Part shown: positions 7,395 through 15,304 of the stretch, one piece after another | How positions within the stretch are numbered: the stretch's first letter is position 1 | How the letters are laid out: every line of letters starts with the position of its first letter | Translations under genes and position numbers: made by a program | Notes under the pieces: generated by a model | Seen by the model: only the letters and a program-made list of their open reading frames with translations | Databases searched by the model: none | What the model was told of the DNA's origin: nothing | NCBI GenBank assembly: GCA_020725805.1 | Contig: DYEF01000106.1 | Location: forward strand, 1 to 19,391 | Origin: Bdellovibrio sp. | GTDB taxonomy: Bacteria > Myxococcota > SpSt-1050 | DNA: 19,391 nucleotides | Reading direction: 5' to 3'

Positions 7395-8333
7395 TCAGTT
7401 AATTTTTCTGAGAACTGTACTATTTTCTATCAGATTGCAGACCTTCAATGTTCTGAGCACCGAGAGTGCAGAAAAACTACTCTCTCTCTTCTTACCCGAA
7501 ATCATATCAATAAAATCATTATCGATACTGTTAATCGGGTCGTTCTCCCTGTCCTTAAAGTCACCGCTATTTGCTTCGACCTTCTTTCCGTTTAATACAA
7601 TATGTCTGTAATCCTTCCCGACAAGGTCAGCGGATATATAGCCACCTTTATAGAATACTCTGATTTTTCTCTTCTTTTCGAAGGCTGCACGACTCGCGTT
7701 CAGTATTGCGAAAGAACCGTTACTATATTCTATCCTGACGTTGAGAATATCTGTCCGGCCTGTCAGAAGAGATAGTCCGGTGGCACATATTCGTCTGATT
7801 TTATAGGGAATAATTCCGAGCATAATATCAAGGTCGTGTATCATAATATCATAAAGTACCGAAATATCAGTCGACCTTTCAGAAAAAGGGGCAACACGGT
7901 CTGACTGGAATACCAGACCCCTGTCTGAAGATTCATTCAGTATGTATTTTACAACCGCATTTTCGCGCTCCGGCATTACCACATTAAACAGTGTCCTGTT
8001 TTTTTGGGACAATCTTATCATCTCACAAAGATCCTTATATCTGAGTACCGGCGGTTTTTCGCATAAACAATGAATATTATTGCCAAGGAAATATTTTAAG
8101 TATTTTTTATGTGTAATTCCGGGTGAGGCAATCACTACTCCGTCGACAAGTCGGACAAACTCCCTGTAATCCCTGCACCTGACAACACCTTTATCGGTTA
8201 TTTGCCTGTATCTGCCGGAATCTGTGTCATAAACCGCCGTGACAGATGAATTTTTAATATTTCTGATTTTACTGTAATGAATACTCCCCATATGTCCGAG
8301 ACCAATTATCCCTATTCTGATTTTATCCCGCAT
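7395..8333 (-). CDS. Gfo/Idh/MocA-family NAD(P)-dependent sugar oxidoreductase, GnnA-like
   Basis: This 312-residue dehydrogenase has an N-terminal Rossmann domain with GIIGLGHMG (about 8-16), the family catalytic motif CEKP (K93) and a second-domain IHDLD motif (H166). The sequence STDISVLYDIMIHD resembles the oxidoreductase often found beside lpxA and lpxI. The best-studied relative in that setting is GnnA, which oxidises the 3-OH of UDP-GlcNAc before GnnB aminates it to give UDP-GlcNAc3N for amide-linked lipid A. Here it is the last gene of TPR-lpxA-lpxI-gfo. Its ATG overlaps the lpxI stop by 22 bases, with an AGAGG site nine bases upstream inside lpxI. No GnnB-type aminotransferase is in the window, so a GnnA role is a hypothesis. 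It could oxidise another nucleotide sugar. Confidence 0.85.
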   Translation of the reverse strand: MRDKIRIGIIGLGHMGSIHYSKIRNIKNSSVTAVYDTDSGRYRQITDKGVVRCRDYREFVRLVDGVVIASPGITHKKYLKYFLGNNIHCLCEKPPVLRYKDLCEMIRLSQKNRTLFNVVMPERENAVVKYILNESSDRGLVFQSDRVAPFSERSTDISVLYDIMIHDLDIMLGIIPYKIRRICATGLSLLTGRTDILNVRIEYSNGSFAILNASRAAFEKKRKIRVFYKGGYISADLVGKDYRHIVLNGKKVEANSGDFKDRENDPINSIDNDFIDMISGKKRESSFSALSVLRTLKVCNLIENSTVLRKIN

Positions 8334-9118
8334 ATACTGATGCCTCTTTTTTCTGCATAAGCGATTGTCTCTTCGTCACCTATAATCATTGTCTTTTCTG
8401 CCTCCAGAAAGACCCATCTGATATCAGCCTTTATGAGCAGGTCTACCGTCTTTCGCCCGACAGAAGGGATATCAATCCTTTCGTCCTGTGTATTCTTCGG
8501 ACATTTCACAAATACTGCATCTATGAATCTGTACCCTTTGATGCCTGAAAGCATCTCATCAGTCCCGAGCGCGGTCTCTACAGCTATCAGATTTTCGCTT
8601 TTTACCACAACCGACTGACCGACCGAAAAGGAGGAGTTGTGTTTGATAAAAGCCATACCATATCCGGCATCTCTCAGTAGCTGAGGTTCCGGTTTCTTCC
8701 CGCAGATTATCCCTTCTCTGGTGAGACCCTCTTCATAATACTGCCTGAAATCCAGCACATTGAATCCGTGACTGCTGATAAGACTTATGATTCCCTTAAA
8801 AATACCTTCATCTGAGAGCGAACTGAACTTTATCAGATTCTTTACCATCTCAGGTCTGAATATATTCAGAAAACCGGTCTTTCTCACTCCGCCGACGAAT
8901 ATGACGTTTTTATTGCCGTATTTTTTCAGAATATCGATGCCTTTATCAATCTCATAGAACCTTATACTTTCAAATCTGTCCGAAAATTTTTGAATCTCCC
9001 TCAGGTATTCATCCTTTATCCCGATAACATCTGCCCTTATCTTTCTTTTGTGCAGATTTTTCAAGACCTTTAAGGGAAGTTCGCCGTTTCCGGCAATTAC
9101 TGAAACAGATTCCGGCAT
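8312..9118 (-). CDS. lpxI: UDP-2,3-diacylglucosamine pyrophosphatase LpxI
   Basis: LpxI hydrolyses UDP-2,3-diacylglucosamine to lipid X and UMP, the fourth step of lipid A synthesis, and replaces LpxH in many non-enteric diderms. The 268-residue length fits the family. The N-terminal half starts VIAGNGELPL, a family signature. The catalytic C-terminal domain shows GQSVVV (about 167-172), AVETALGTDEM (about 179-189) and a VKCPKNTQDERIDIPSVG stretch (about 204-221). The aspartates of the QDERID part correspond to the region holding the essential Asp of the Caulobacter enzyme. The usual KPxQD reads KNTQD here, a small deviation. Its ATG shares one base with the lpxA stop (TAATG), so translation is coupled. 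No lpxB is present in the window. Confidence 0.92.
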   Translation of the reverse strand: MPESVSVIAGNGELPLKVLKNLHKRKIRADVIGIKDEYLREIQKFSDRFESIRFYEIDKGIDILKKYGNKNVIFVGGVRKTGFLNIFRPEMVKNLIKFSSLSDEGIFKGIISLISSHGFNVLDFRQYYEEGLTREGIICGKKPEPQLLRDAGYGMAFIKHNSSFSVGQSVVVKSENLIAVETALGTDEMLSGIKGYRFIDAVFVKCPKNTQDERIDIPSVGRKTVDLLIKADIRWVFLEAEKTMIIGDEETIAYAEKRGISICGIKSE

Positions 9119-9897
9119 TACCTTACAATACCTCTTGAAGATGACCTTATAAAACCTGTAAATATTCCGAGTTCCGGCATAAGAGGCAGAAGTTCACTAT
9201 CTATCTTCGACAGGGCATCTCTGAGGAGTAAACCTTCCTGATATATAATTCTGTATGCCTTTTTGATCAGGGATATCTTGGCGGAATCAAATCCGTTTCT
9301 CTTCAGACCTTTAATATTGATTCCGAAAGGTTTTGCCCTGTTCCCCTCGACAAGCAGAAACGGCGGAACATCCTGAGAAACCATAGAACCGCCGCCTACC
9401 ATAACATATTCACCGATCTTGACAAACTGATGAATCCCAACCATTCCGCCAATCACGGCATAATCCCGTATCTCGACATGTCCGGCAAGCGTTGCCAGAT
9501 TTGCAAGAATTATATTGTTGTGCAGAATGCAGTCGTGTGCGATATGGGAATAACTCATAATCAGATTATTATCACCTATAACCGTCTTTCCGTTCCCGTC
9601 AACGGAACCGATTGAAATATTTACATATTCCCTTATCTGGTTATTCTTCCCTATGACAAGCTCAGTATCCTCGCCCTTATATTTAATATCCTGAGGTCTG
9701 ACACCAATTGATGAAAAATGACCTATATACGAATTCTCTCCAATTGAAACACGGTTTTCTATAATAACAGACCTACCTATCCTCACCCTTCTTCCGATTC
9801 TGACATTGTCTCCAATAACAGTAAAAGGTCCAATATACACATCTTCATCAAGTTGTGCCTTCTTCGAAACTGTTGCCGAAGGTTCAATTATTGTCAT
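9118..9897 (-). CDS. lpxA: acyl-ACP--UDP-N-acetylglucosamine O-acyltransferase LpxA
   Basis: LpxA transfers a 3-hydroxyacyl chain from ACP to UDP-GlcNAc, the first step of lipid A synthesis, in the cytosol. The 259 residues begin with many hexapeptide repeats of the left-handed beta-helix (about 10-180), followed by the helical C-terminal trimer region. The catalytic His is H121 in SHIAHDC, equivalent to E. coli H125. HQF (156-158) and NRAKPFGIN (about 186-194) are conserved. The chain-length ruler position, E. coli Gly173, is Gly169 here. The normally strong motif TIHRGT reads NISIGS (93-98), a striking change close to the active site. It follows the TPR gene by three bases and overlaps lpxI by one. 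The assignment is secure; whether the acceptor is UDP-GlcNAc or its 3-amino analogue is open. Confidence 0.95.
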   Translation of the reverse strand: MTIIEPSATVSKKAQLDEDVYIGPFTVIGDNVRIGRRVRIGRSVIIENRVSIGENSYIGHFSSIGVRPQDIKYKGEDTELVIGKNNQIREYVNISIGSVDGNGKTVIGDNNLIMSYSHIAHDCILHNNIILANLATLAGHVEIRDYAVIGGMVGIHQFVKIGEYVMVGGGSMVSQDVPPFLLVEGNRAKPFGINIKGLKRNGFDSAKISLIKKAYRIIYQEGLLLRDALSKIDSELLPLMPELGIFTGFIRSSSRGIVR

Positions 9898-9900
9898 AAA

Positions 9901-10776
9901 TTATTCTGTCTTCTCTTTGGTTAAAGCCCTGATTCTTCTTAGGGCATTCTTTGCTAAAGGAGAATTCGGATATAGTTTTAATAATTCATTATATGTATTG
10001 ATTGCATCTTTTCTTCTGCCGTACATCTCATAGAATAGGGCAAGTTTATTATAAAGTTCTGCTGCATTCTGCGCCTGCTGATATTTTTTGGTGGCACTCT
10101 GAAGAATCTCTTCTGCCTTTGCGCTGTCACCTTTCTTGATATAGAAGTCAGACTCCACGCTTATAATTTTTATATACTCCTCATCAGTATTGATAAACCC
10201 ATACGCCTTTTTTATATTCTCTTCTGCAAAATCGAGCTTCTTGTTATTGATATTATCAAGTGCCTTACCGGTATATTTGAGAAAAAGTTCACGTTTGATG
10301 CTGTTTATGTTATCATTTATCACACGTTTCTGAAATGCAGTCATATCCTTCGATGCAATCTTCATAATCATATCTGCAGCCTCTTCCTTTTTACCTTCAT
10401 CGACGAGAGAGAGTGATTGCAGAATGGTTTTTTCTATATTGTCCCTTCCCTGAATCTGTTCCTTCAGGTTCCTGACTTCCTGTGAATACTGGTCGAGTTC
10501 ATCCTTCATTCTGTTACGCTCATCAGTAACCACCTTTATCTTGACGTCAAAGGCCTTGTAGGAAAGAAATATTATTACAATGATGAACAGAATATAGACA
10601 ACAATGCCATTAATATATGACCTCTTATAAAAAACTTCCTGCCGCTTATACACATTCTTGATATCAGCGGAGAGATTCATAACGAGATTGTCGGTCTTGT
10701 TTATAAGATTTCTGATATCCTGAATCTCTTTTTTCAGATTCTCGAATTCCGGACTTTTATTCTGATTATCAGCCAA
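9901..10776 (-). CDS. membrane-anchored coiled-coil/TPR protein
   Basis: This 291-residue protein has no recognised specific name. A charged cytoplasmic-type N-terminus with heptad character (about 8-50) is followed by one membrane helix (about 56-73). A coiled coil runs about 83-112, then an alpha-helical region with TPR-like repeats, clearest at about 200-285 (SAKAEEILQSATKKYQ; LYNKLALFYEMYGRRKDAINTYNELLKLYPNSP). This is an inner-membrane scaffold topology. Topology from the positive residues before the helix suggests the TPR part is periplasmic. The start is TTG at 10776, supported by AGGAGGT five bases upstream. It is first in the lipid A operon, three bases before lpxA, so it may tie an envelope assembly task to lipid A supply. 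This role is only inferred from position. Confidence 0.75.
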   Translation of the reverse strand: MADNQNKSPEFENLKKEIQDIRNLINKTDNLVMNLSADIKNVYKRQEVFYKRSYINGIVVYILFIIVIIFLSYKAFDVKIKVVTDERNRMKDELDQYSQEVRNLKEQIQGRDNIEKTILQSLSLVDEGKKEEAADMIMKIASKDMTAFQKRVINDNINSIKRELFLKYTGKALDNINNKKLDFAEENIKKAYGFINTDEEYIKIISVESDFYIKKGDSAKAEEILQSATKKYQQAQNAAELYNKLALFYEMYGRRKDAINTYNELLKLYPNSPLAKNALRRIRALTKEKTE

Positions 10777-10781
10777 TTCAG

Positions 10782-10788
10782 ACCTCCT
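10782..10788 (-). promoter_or_regulatory. strong Shine-Dalgarno site supporting a TTG start
   Basis: AGGAGGT on the minus strand, five bases before the TTG at 10776, is a full match to anti-Shine-Dalgarno. It supports the rare start codon of the TPR gene. Confidence 0.8.
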
Positions 10789-10835
10789 GAAGATTAAATA
10801 AAGTCTGCAAAAGCTCTCTGAAACAATTGCCCCCT

Positions 10836-10862
10836 AATATAACATAATTGCCAAAAATTCAA
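10836..10862 (-). promoter_or_regulatory. candidate promoter for the TPR-lpxA-lpxI-gfo operon
   Basis: On the minus strand an extended -10 TGTTATATT (10836-10844) is preceded, with a 15-base spacer, by a partial -35 TTGAAT (10857-10862). A start near 10829 would give a leader of about 50 bases. It lies in the 94-base gap between two minus-strand genes, the only non-coding DNA near this operon. Confidence 0.45.
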
Positions 10863-10870
10863 ATTATAAA

Positions 10871-11827
10871 TTATTTACCGAGAATCTTTCTGAAGTATCC
10901 GATTGTTTTTCTAAGTCCTGTCTCGAGGTCGGTTTTGGGATTGTAACCGAATAGTTTTTTTGCAAGTGAAATATCAGGACATCTTCTCACGGGATCATCT
11001 GGAGGTATTTTCTTATAGATAATTTTTGACTTTGAATGTGTAAGCTTTATGACAAGTTCTGCGAGCTCGATAATCCTGAATTCCGACGGATTCCCCAGAT
11101 TTACAGGACCCGAAAGGTCGGTCTTTCCGTTACGTCCCGTCTTTTCTGTAAACATATACTTCAAAAGCCCCTCTATAAGGTCATCTATATAACAAAACGA
11201 CCTCGTCTGCTCCCCTCTGCCATAGACAGTTATAGGTTCATTCTCAAGTGCCTGAACAATGAAATTCGAGATTACCCTCCCGTCGTTAGGCAGCATATTC
11301 GGTCCGTATGTATTGAATATTCTGACAACCCTAATATCAACCCCGTTTTGTCTGTGATATGAAAAGCAGAGCGCCTCTGCACACCTTTTACCTTCATCGT
11401 AGCAGGCTCTCAGACCGATGGGATTGACATTGCCCCAGTAGTCTTCATTCTGCGGATGAAGAGTCGGGTCACCATAAACTTCGCTTGTTGATGCCTGAAG
11501 AATCCTCGCCCTTACCCTTTTGGCAAGACCGAGCATATTCAGCATCCCGAGGACATTGGTCTTTATGGTCTTTACAGGATTATGCTGATAATGAACAGGA
11601 GATGCGGGACAGGCAAGATTGAATATCATATCGACTTCCAGAAGAATAGGCAACGTAATATCGTGCCTGATAAATTCAAAGTTTGAAAGTTTGAAAAGAT
11701 GATTTATATTCTCTTTTGAACCGGAAAAGAGATTGTCGAGACAAATAACATAGTGTCCCTCTTTTACAAGTCTTTCACACAAGTGCGACCCAATAAAACC
11801 AGCTCCTCCTGTAACAAGGATTCTCAT
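10871..11827 (-). CDS. UDP-glucuronate decarboxylase (UDP-xylose synthase)
   Basis: This extended short-chain dehydrogenase of 318 residues converts UDP-glucuronate to UDP-xylose with bound NAD. It has the GGAGFIGSH dinucleotide site (7-15), [10 protein letters not shown] (about 71-80), the catalytic set TSEVYGD (T114, E116) and YDEGK (Y143, K147). The [11 protein letters not shown] stretch just before the tyrosine and RIFNTYGP are diagnostic of UXS rather than of epimerases. The similarity to animal UXS1, as I remember it, is high across the whole length. The start is ATG with a strong AGGAGGAG site that overlaps the ugd stop. Ugd, directly upstream, makes its substrate. The product could be a donor for a xylose-containing glycan, or an intermediate. 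An ArnA-type decarboxylase is less likely because that enzyme is a fusion with different signatures. Confidence 0.92.
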   Translation of the reverse strand: MRILVTGGAGFIGSHLCERLVKEGHYVICLDNLFSGSKENINHLFKLSNFEFIRHDITLPILLEVDMIFNLACPASPVHYQHNPVKTIKTNVLGMLNMLGLAKRVRARILQASTSEVYGDPTLHPQNEDYWGNVNPIGLRACYDEGKRCAEALCFSYHRQNGVDIRVVRIFNTYGPNMLPNDGRVISNFIVQALENEPITVYGRGEQTRSFCYIDDLIEGLLKYMFTEKTGRNGKTDLSGPVNLGNPSEFRIIELAELVIKLTHSKSKIIYKKIPPDDPVRRCPDISLAKKLFGYNPKTDLETGLRKTIGYFRKILGK

Positions 11828-11836
11828 AATCTCCTC

Positions 11837-13156
11837 CTATATACCTATTCCAAAATATTCAAACCCTTTATCCCTTAGAACATCTTTTGAATAGATATTT
11901 CTGCCATCGAATATAACTGGAGTTTTCATAAGCTTTTTCATTCTGTCATAGTCTGGTCTTCTGAATTCGTTCCATTCAGTAATGAGAAGCAGGGCATCAG
12001 AATTCTTTGATGCATCATAAATGTCGCTGGCTATATAGATATTTGTCCTGCCATTTTTATCGTACAGACCCGAATATTTCTTAAAGTTTTCGACCGCCGC
12101 CGGGTCGAATACCCGCACCCTGCCGTTATGCTCCAGAATCTTGCTGATAACGAATACAGACGGTGCCTCACGGATATCATCTGTATTCGGCTTGAAAGAC
12201 AGACCCAGAACCGCAAATGTCAGATTTTTCAGATTATTACCGAATCTTCTGATTATTTTCCCGAAGAAGTTCTCTCTCTGCAACAGATTTATTCTGTCAC
12301 AGGCCTTAGCCAGACTTACATCCATACCGAATTTCCTGCCAAGACTGATCAGCGCCTTTACATCCTTCGGAAAACAACTGCCGCCATACCCTATACCCGG
12401 ATACATAAACTGGGTTCCGATCCTCCTGTCAGAACCGATACCCTTTCTGACCTCTTCCACATCCGCACCTACCTTTTCACACAGCATCGATATTTCGTTG
12501 ATAAAAGAGACTCTCATTGCAAGATATGTATTTGCAGCATATTTTGTGAGTTCGGATGAACGTCTCTTCATAAAGATTATCGACTGACCCCTTTTTGTAT
12601 AAGGGGAGTACAGTTCATAAAAGACCTTCTTTGCCCGTTCACTCTCTGTCCCGACCACAACCCTGTCCGGATACATAAAGTCTCTCACGGCGTCTCCCTC
12701 TTTAAGAAATTCCGGATTTGATACCACAACTATCTTTTTTCTCCTGCCGCTGTTGAGAATCTTCTCAACCTCGTCGCAGGTTCCAACAGGGACTGTACTC
12801 TTTACAGCCACAATTGTATCGTCACCCAGATATTTTTTCATCATACGGGCTGATTCAAGGACATAGTTTATGTCTGCTGAACCGTCTTCCTTTGGCGGAG
12901 TCCCGACGCAGATAAAGACCACTTCCGAATTCTTTACAGGGACTTTATAATCACTTGTGAAGAAGAGCCTCTTCTCCTTATATGACGATTTTACAATGTC
13001 ATCGAGCTGCGGCTCATAAAATGGAATCCTGCCCCTTGTTAGTTCTTTCAGTCTTCTGGTATCTTTATCTATACACCAGACAGTATTACCCATCTCGGCA
13101 AAGCAGGCACCTGTTACCAGTCCCACATAACCTGTTCCTATAACTGTAATTCTCAT
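11837..13156 (-). CDS. ugd: UDP-glucose 6-dehydrogenase
   Basis: Ugd oxidises UDP-glucose to UDP-glucuronate with two NAD. At 439 residues it has the full set of family motifs. These are IGTGYVGLVTG (about 6-16), FICVGTPP (81-88), KSTVPVGT (119-126), SNPEFLKEG (146-154), LTKYAANT (K205, N209) and YGGSCFPKD (257-265). The last contains the catalytic thiol Cys261 and Asp265. The ATG at 13156 has GGAGGT but at a long spacing of 11 bases, which may give lower translation than its neighbours. It lies 18 bases after glgX and 9 before the UDP-glucuronate decarboxylase, so the pair forms a UDP-glucose to UDP-xylose module at the end of the purM operon. Confidence 0.95.
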   Translation of the reverse strand: MRITVIGTGYVGLVTGACFAEMGNTVWCIDKDTRRLKELTRGRIPFYEPQLDDIVKSSYKEKRLFFTSDYKVPVKNSEVVFICVGTPPKEDGSADINYVLESARMMKKYLGDDTIVAVKSTVPVGTCDEVEKILNSGRRKKIVVVSNPEFLKEGDAVRDFMYPDRVVVGTESERAKKVFYELYSPYTKRGQSIIFMKRRSSELTKYAANTYLAMRVSFINEISMLCEKVGADVEEVRKGIGSDRRIGTQFMYPGIGYGGSCFPKDVKALISLGRKFGMDVSLAKACDRINLLQRENFFGKIIRRFGNNLKNLTFAVLGLSFKPNTDDIREAPSVFVISKILEHNGRVRVFDPAAVENFKKYSGLYDKNGRTNIYIASDIYDASKNSDALLLITEWNEFRRPDYDRMKKLMKTPVIFDGRNIYSKDVLRDKGFEYFGIGI

Positions 13157-13174
13157 GATGTTTATATACCTCCA

Positions 13175-15304
13175 CTATCTGCTGTCATATCTCAAAAGAC
13201 ACACAACTGTCCTTGCATTTACAAAATAGCCGTTTGATACATCCAGCGGATATTCTGTCTCGCTTTCAGCCGCACATTCAGGGAATCTGAGACTTGTGTC
13301 AATGATTCTGTACCATCTGCTGTTTTTAATCTTCGGGATTTTGAAGAGTTTTGGTTCCCAGAATGAATTGATTATAATGAAAAAATCCTTATTTTTCGGT
13401 CTGTCAGAGTTCTGTTCCCTTACATACCCTTCTATTAGGAACGCAAGAGAATACTCATCATATTTATTCCAGCTGGGTACTCTGAGTTTTTCATTATACC
13501 ACTTTACCGTAAAATGCTCTGTATCAATCCTCCGTATCTCGTCGAAGAAATATGGTCTTCTGAAATGCGGATTATTATTCCTTATTCTGATACATCTTCT
13601 GACAAATTCAAAAAACTCGTTATTCTTTTTCAGAAAATCCCAGTTGTAATATGAAATCTCGTTGTCCATACAATATGCATTATTGTTACCCTTCTGTGTT
13701 CTCTTGATTTCATCTCCTCCAAGCATCATAGGGACGCCTTGTGACAACATCAGAACCGCCATAAAATTCTTCATAAGTCTGTCTCTTATACCCAGAATCT
13801 CGGGATTATCCGTCTCTCCTTCAACTCCCCAGTTATATGAATAGTTCTCATCGGAACCGTCTTTATTATTTTCGAGATTCATCTCATTATGCTTTTTCGA
13901 ATAACTGACAAGGTCATTTAGTGTAAAACCGTCGTGAGAGGTAATAAAATTAATACTATGAGAGGGTGTCCTTCCGCTGACACCATAAAGGTCTGAACTG
14001 CCCGTAAGCCTGTAACCCATTTCGGCAATCATACCTGCATCGGATTTGATAAATCTCCTTACCGCATCCCTGTATTTGCCGTTTAGCTCAGCCCAGTTGA
14101 GAGGGAAATTACCCAGCTGATAGGAATCCTCGGGTGCTACATCCCATGGTTCGGCAATTAGCTTTACACTTGATAGTACCGGGTCCTGATGAACTGCCAC
14201 GAAGAAGGAACTGACCTGTGAAAATCTTCCGTTACTTCTTCCCAGAACAGATGCCAGGTCAAATCTGAATCCGTCAACGTGCATCTCAGTTACCCAGTAT
14301 CTGAGGGAATCCATTATAAGTTTTATTACCTGAGGTTCGTCATAATTCAGAGAGTTCCCGCATCCGCTGTAATCCTCATAATATCTCCTGTCGTCTTTGA
14401 GTTTATAATATGTAGGGTTGTCAATCCCTCTGAAACAGAGTGTGGGCCCGAGTTCATTACCTTCACAGGTATGATTATAAACTACGTCGAGGATTACTTC
14501 TATTCCTGCTTTGTGGAGCTTCTTTACCATCTGTTTGAATTCGCTGACCTGACAGCCGGGATATGCATTGGTTGAATATCTCGAATCAGGTGCAAAATAA
14601 CCAAGGGTGTTATACCCCCAGTAATTGGAAAGTCCCTTATGCCTCAGAAAGATATCCTGATGGGAATGATGGACAGGCAGAAACTGGACGCAGTTTATCC
14701 CGAGTCTCTTCAGGTAATCAATCTTTTCGATGACACCGGAATATGTACCCGGATGCTCTACAGATGAACTCGGATGTGCCGTTAGTCCCTTTATGTGTGT
14801 CTCATATATTACAATTTCATTTGCGGGCAAAAAGAGCTGTCTGTCTCCCTCCCAGTCGAATCTGTCGTCAACGACCACACATTTCGGGGCATAGGCGATA
14901 TTGTCGGTATTCGAAAAGGAGAGGTCTTTTTGAGGAGAATTAAAGTCATAGCCAAAATGGTCACCCCTGATGTCGTAATCACCCGTAATCGCCTTTGCAT
15001 AGGGGTCCATAAGGATTTTATTGGGATTAAATCTAAGTCCTTCTTCCGGTTTGTATTTCCCGTAAATCCTGTATGCGTACAATTGTCCTGCCCCGAGTCC
15101 CTCAGTAAAAATGTGCCAGACATTCATTGTCCTGTTCTTTAGCAGAAATGTGTGGGAAGGAACGGTATCATCAGGATAATCGAAGAGAAGAAGCTCTACT
15201 GCCTCGGCATATTTTGAATAGATGGCAAAATTGACCCCTCCCTCACATAATGTTGCGCCTAAGGGGAAGAATCTTCCGCTGCTCACTCTGATCTTTCTGT
15301 CCAC
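13175..15304 (-). CDS. glgX: glycogen debranching enzyme GlgX (GH13 isoamylase type)
   Basis: GlgX hydrolyses alpha-1,6 branches of phosphorylase limit glycogen in the cytosol. The 709 residues hold an N-terminal CBM48 domain (about 10-110), a GH13 catalytic barrel (about 165-560) and a C-terminal beta domain. All GH13 conserved regions are present: DVVYNH (D273), DGFRFDLAS with nucleophile D349, AEPWD with acid E385, and TSHDG with D458. LGGDEIKRTQKGNNNAYC is the usual GlgX/TreX segment. The start is GTG at 15304 sharing one base with the upstream stop (TAGTG), with AGGT a few bases earlier. It is placed between a FAD-fold gene and ugd. The link to sugar-nucleotide synthesis may be glucose supply. 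No other glycogen gene is in the window. TreX-like activity on longer branches cannot be excluded. Confidence 0.92.
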   Translation of the reverse strand: MDRKIRVSSGRFFPLGATLCEGGVNFAIYSKYAEAVELLLFDYPDDTVPSHTFLLKNRTMNVWHIFTEGLGAGQLYAYRIYGKYKPEEGLRFNPNKILMDPYAKAITGDYDIRGDHFGYDFNSPQKDLSFSNTDNIAYAPKCVVVDDRFDWEGDRQLFLPANEIVIYETHIKGLTAHPSSSVEHPGTYSGVIEKIDYLKRLGINCVQFLPVHHSHQDIFLRHKGLSNYWGYNTLGYFAPDSRYSTNAYPGCQVSEFKQMVKKLHKAGIEVILDVVYNHTCEGNELGPTLCFRGIDNPTYYKLKDDRRYYEDYSGCGNSLNYDEPQVIKLIMDSLRYWVTEMHVDGFRFDLASVLGRSNGRFSQVSSFFVAVHQDPVLSSVKLIAEPWDVAPEDSYQLGNFPLNWAELNGKYRDAVRRFIKSDAGMIAEMGYRLTGSSDLYGVSGRTPSHSINFITSHDGFTLNDLVSYSKKHNEMNLENNKDGSDENYSYNWGVEGETDNPEILGIRDRLMKNFMAVLMLSQGVPMMLGGDEIKRTQKGNNNAYCMDNEISYYNWDFLKKNNEFFEFVRRCIRIRNNNPHFRRPYFFDEIRRIDTEHFTVKWYNEKLRVPSWNKYDEYSLAFLIEGYVREQNSDRPKNKDFFIIINSFWEPKLFKIPKIKNSRWYRIIDTSLRFPECAAESETEYPLDVSNGYFVNARTVVCLLRYDSR

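Noticed and set aside
7390-7407. AAAAAT/ATTTTT hairpin after the tRNA as a terminator
   Set aside because: The stem is A-T only and weak, and it overlaps the stop of the convergent oxidoreductase gene; no convincing terminator structure.
12128-12587. Two plus-strand frames of about 145 codons inside ugd
   Set aside because: Ugd has all its family motifs across this region; the opposite-strand frames are by-products of its codon use.
14795-15142. Plus-strand 115-codon frame opposite the glgX start region
   Set aside because: It overlaps the CBM48 region of a full-length glgX and has no domain or ribosome site.
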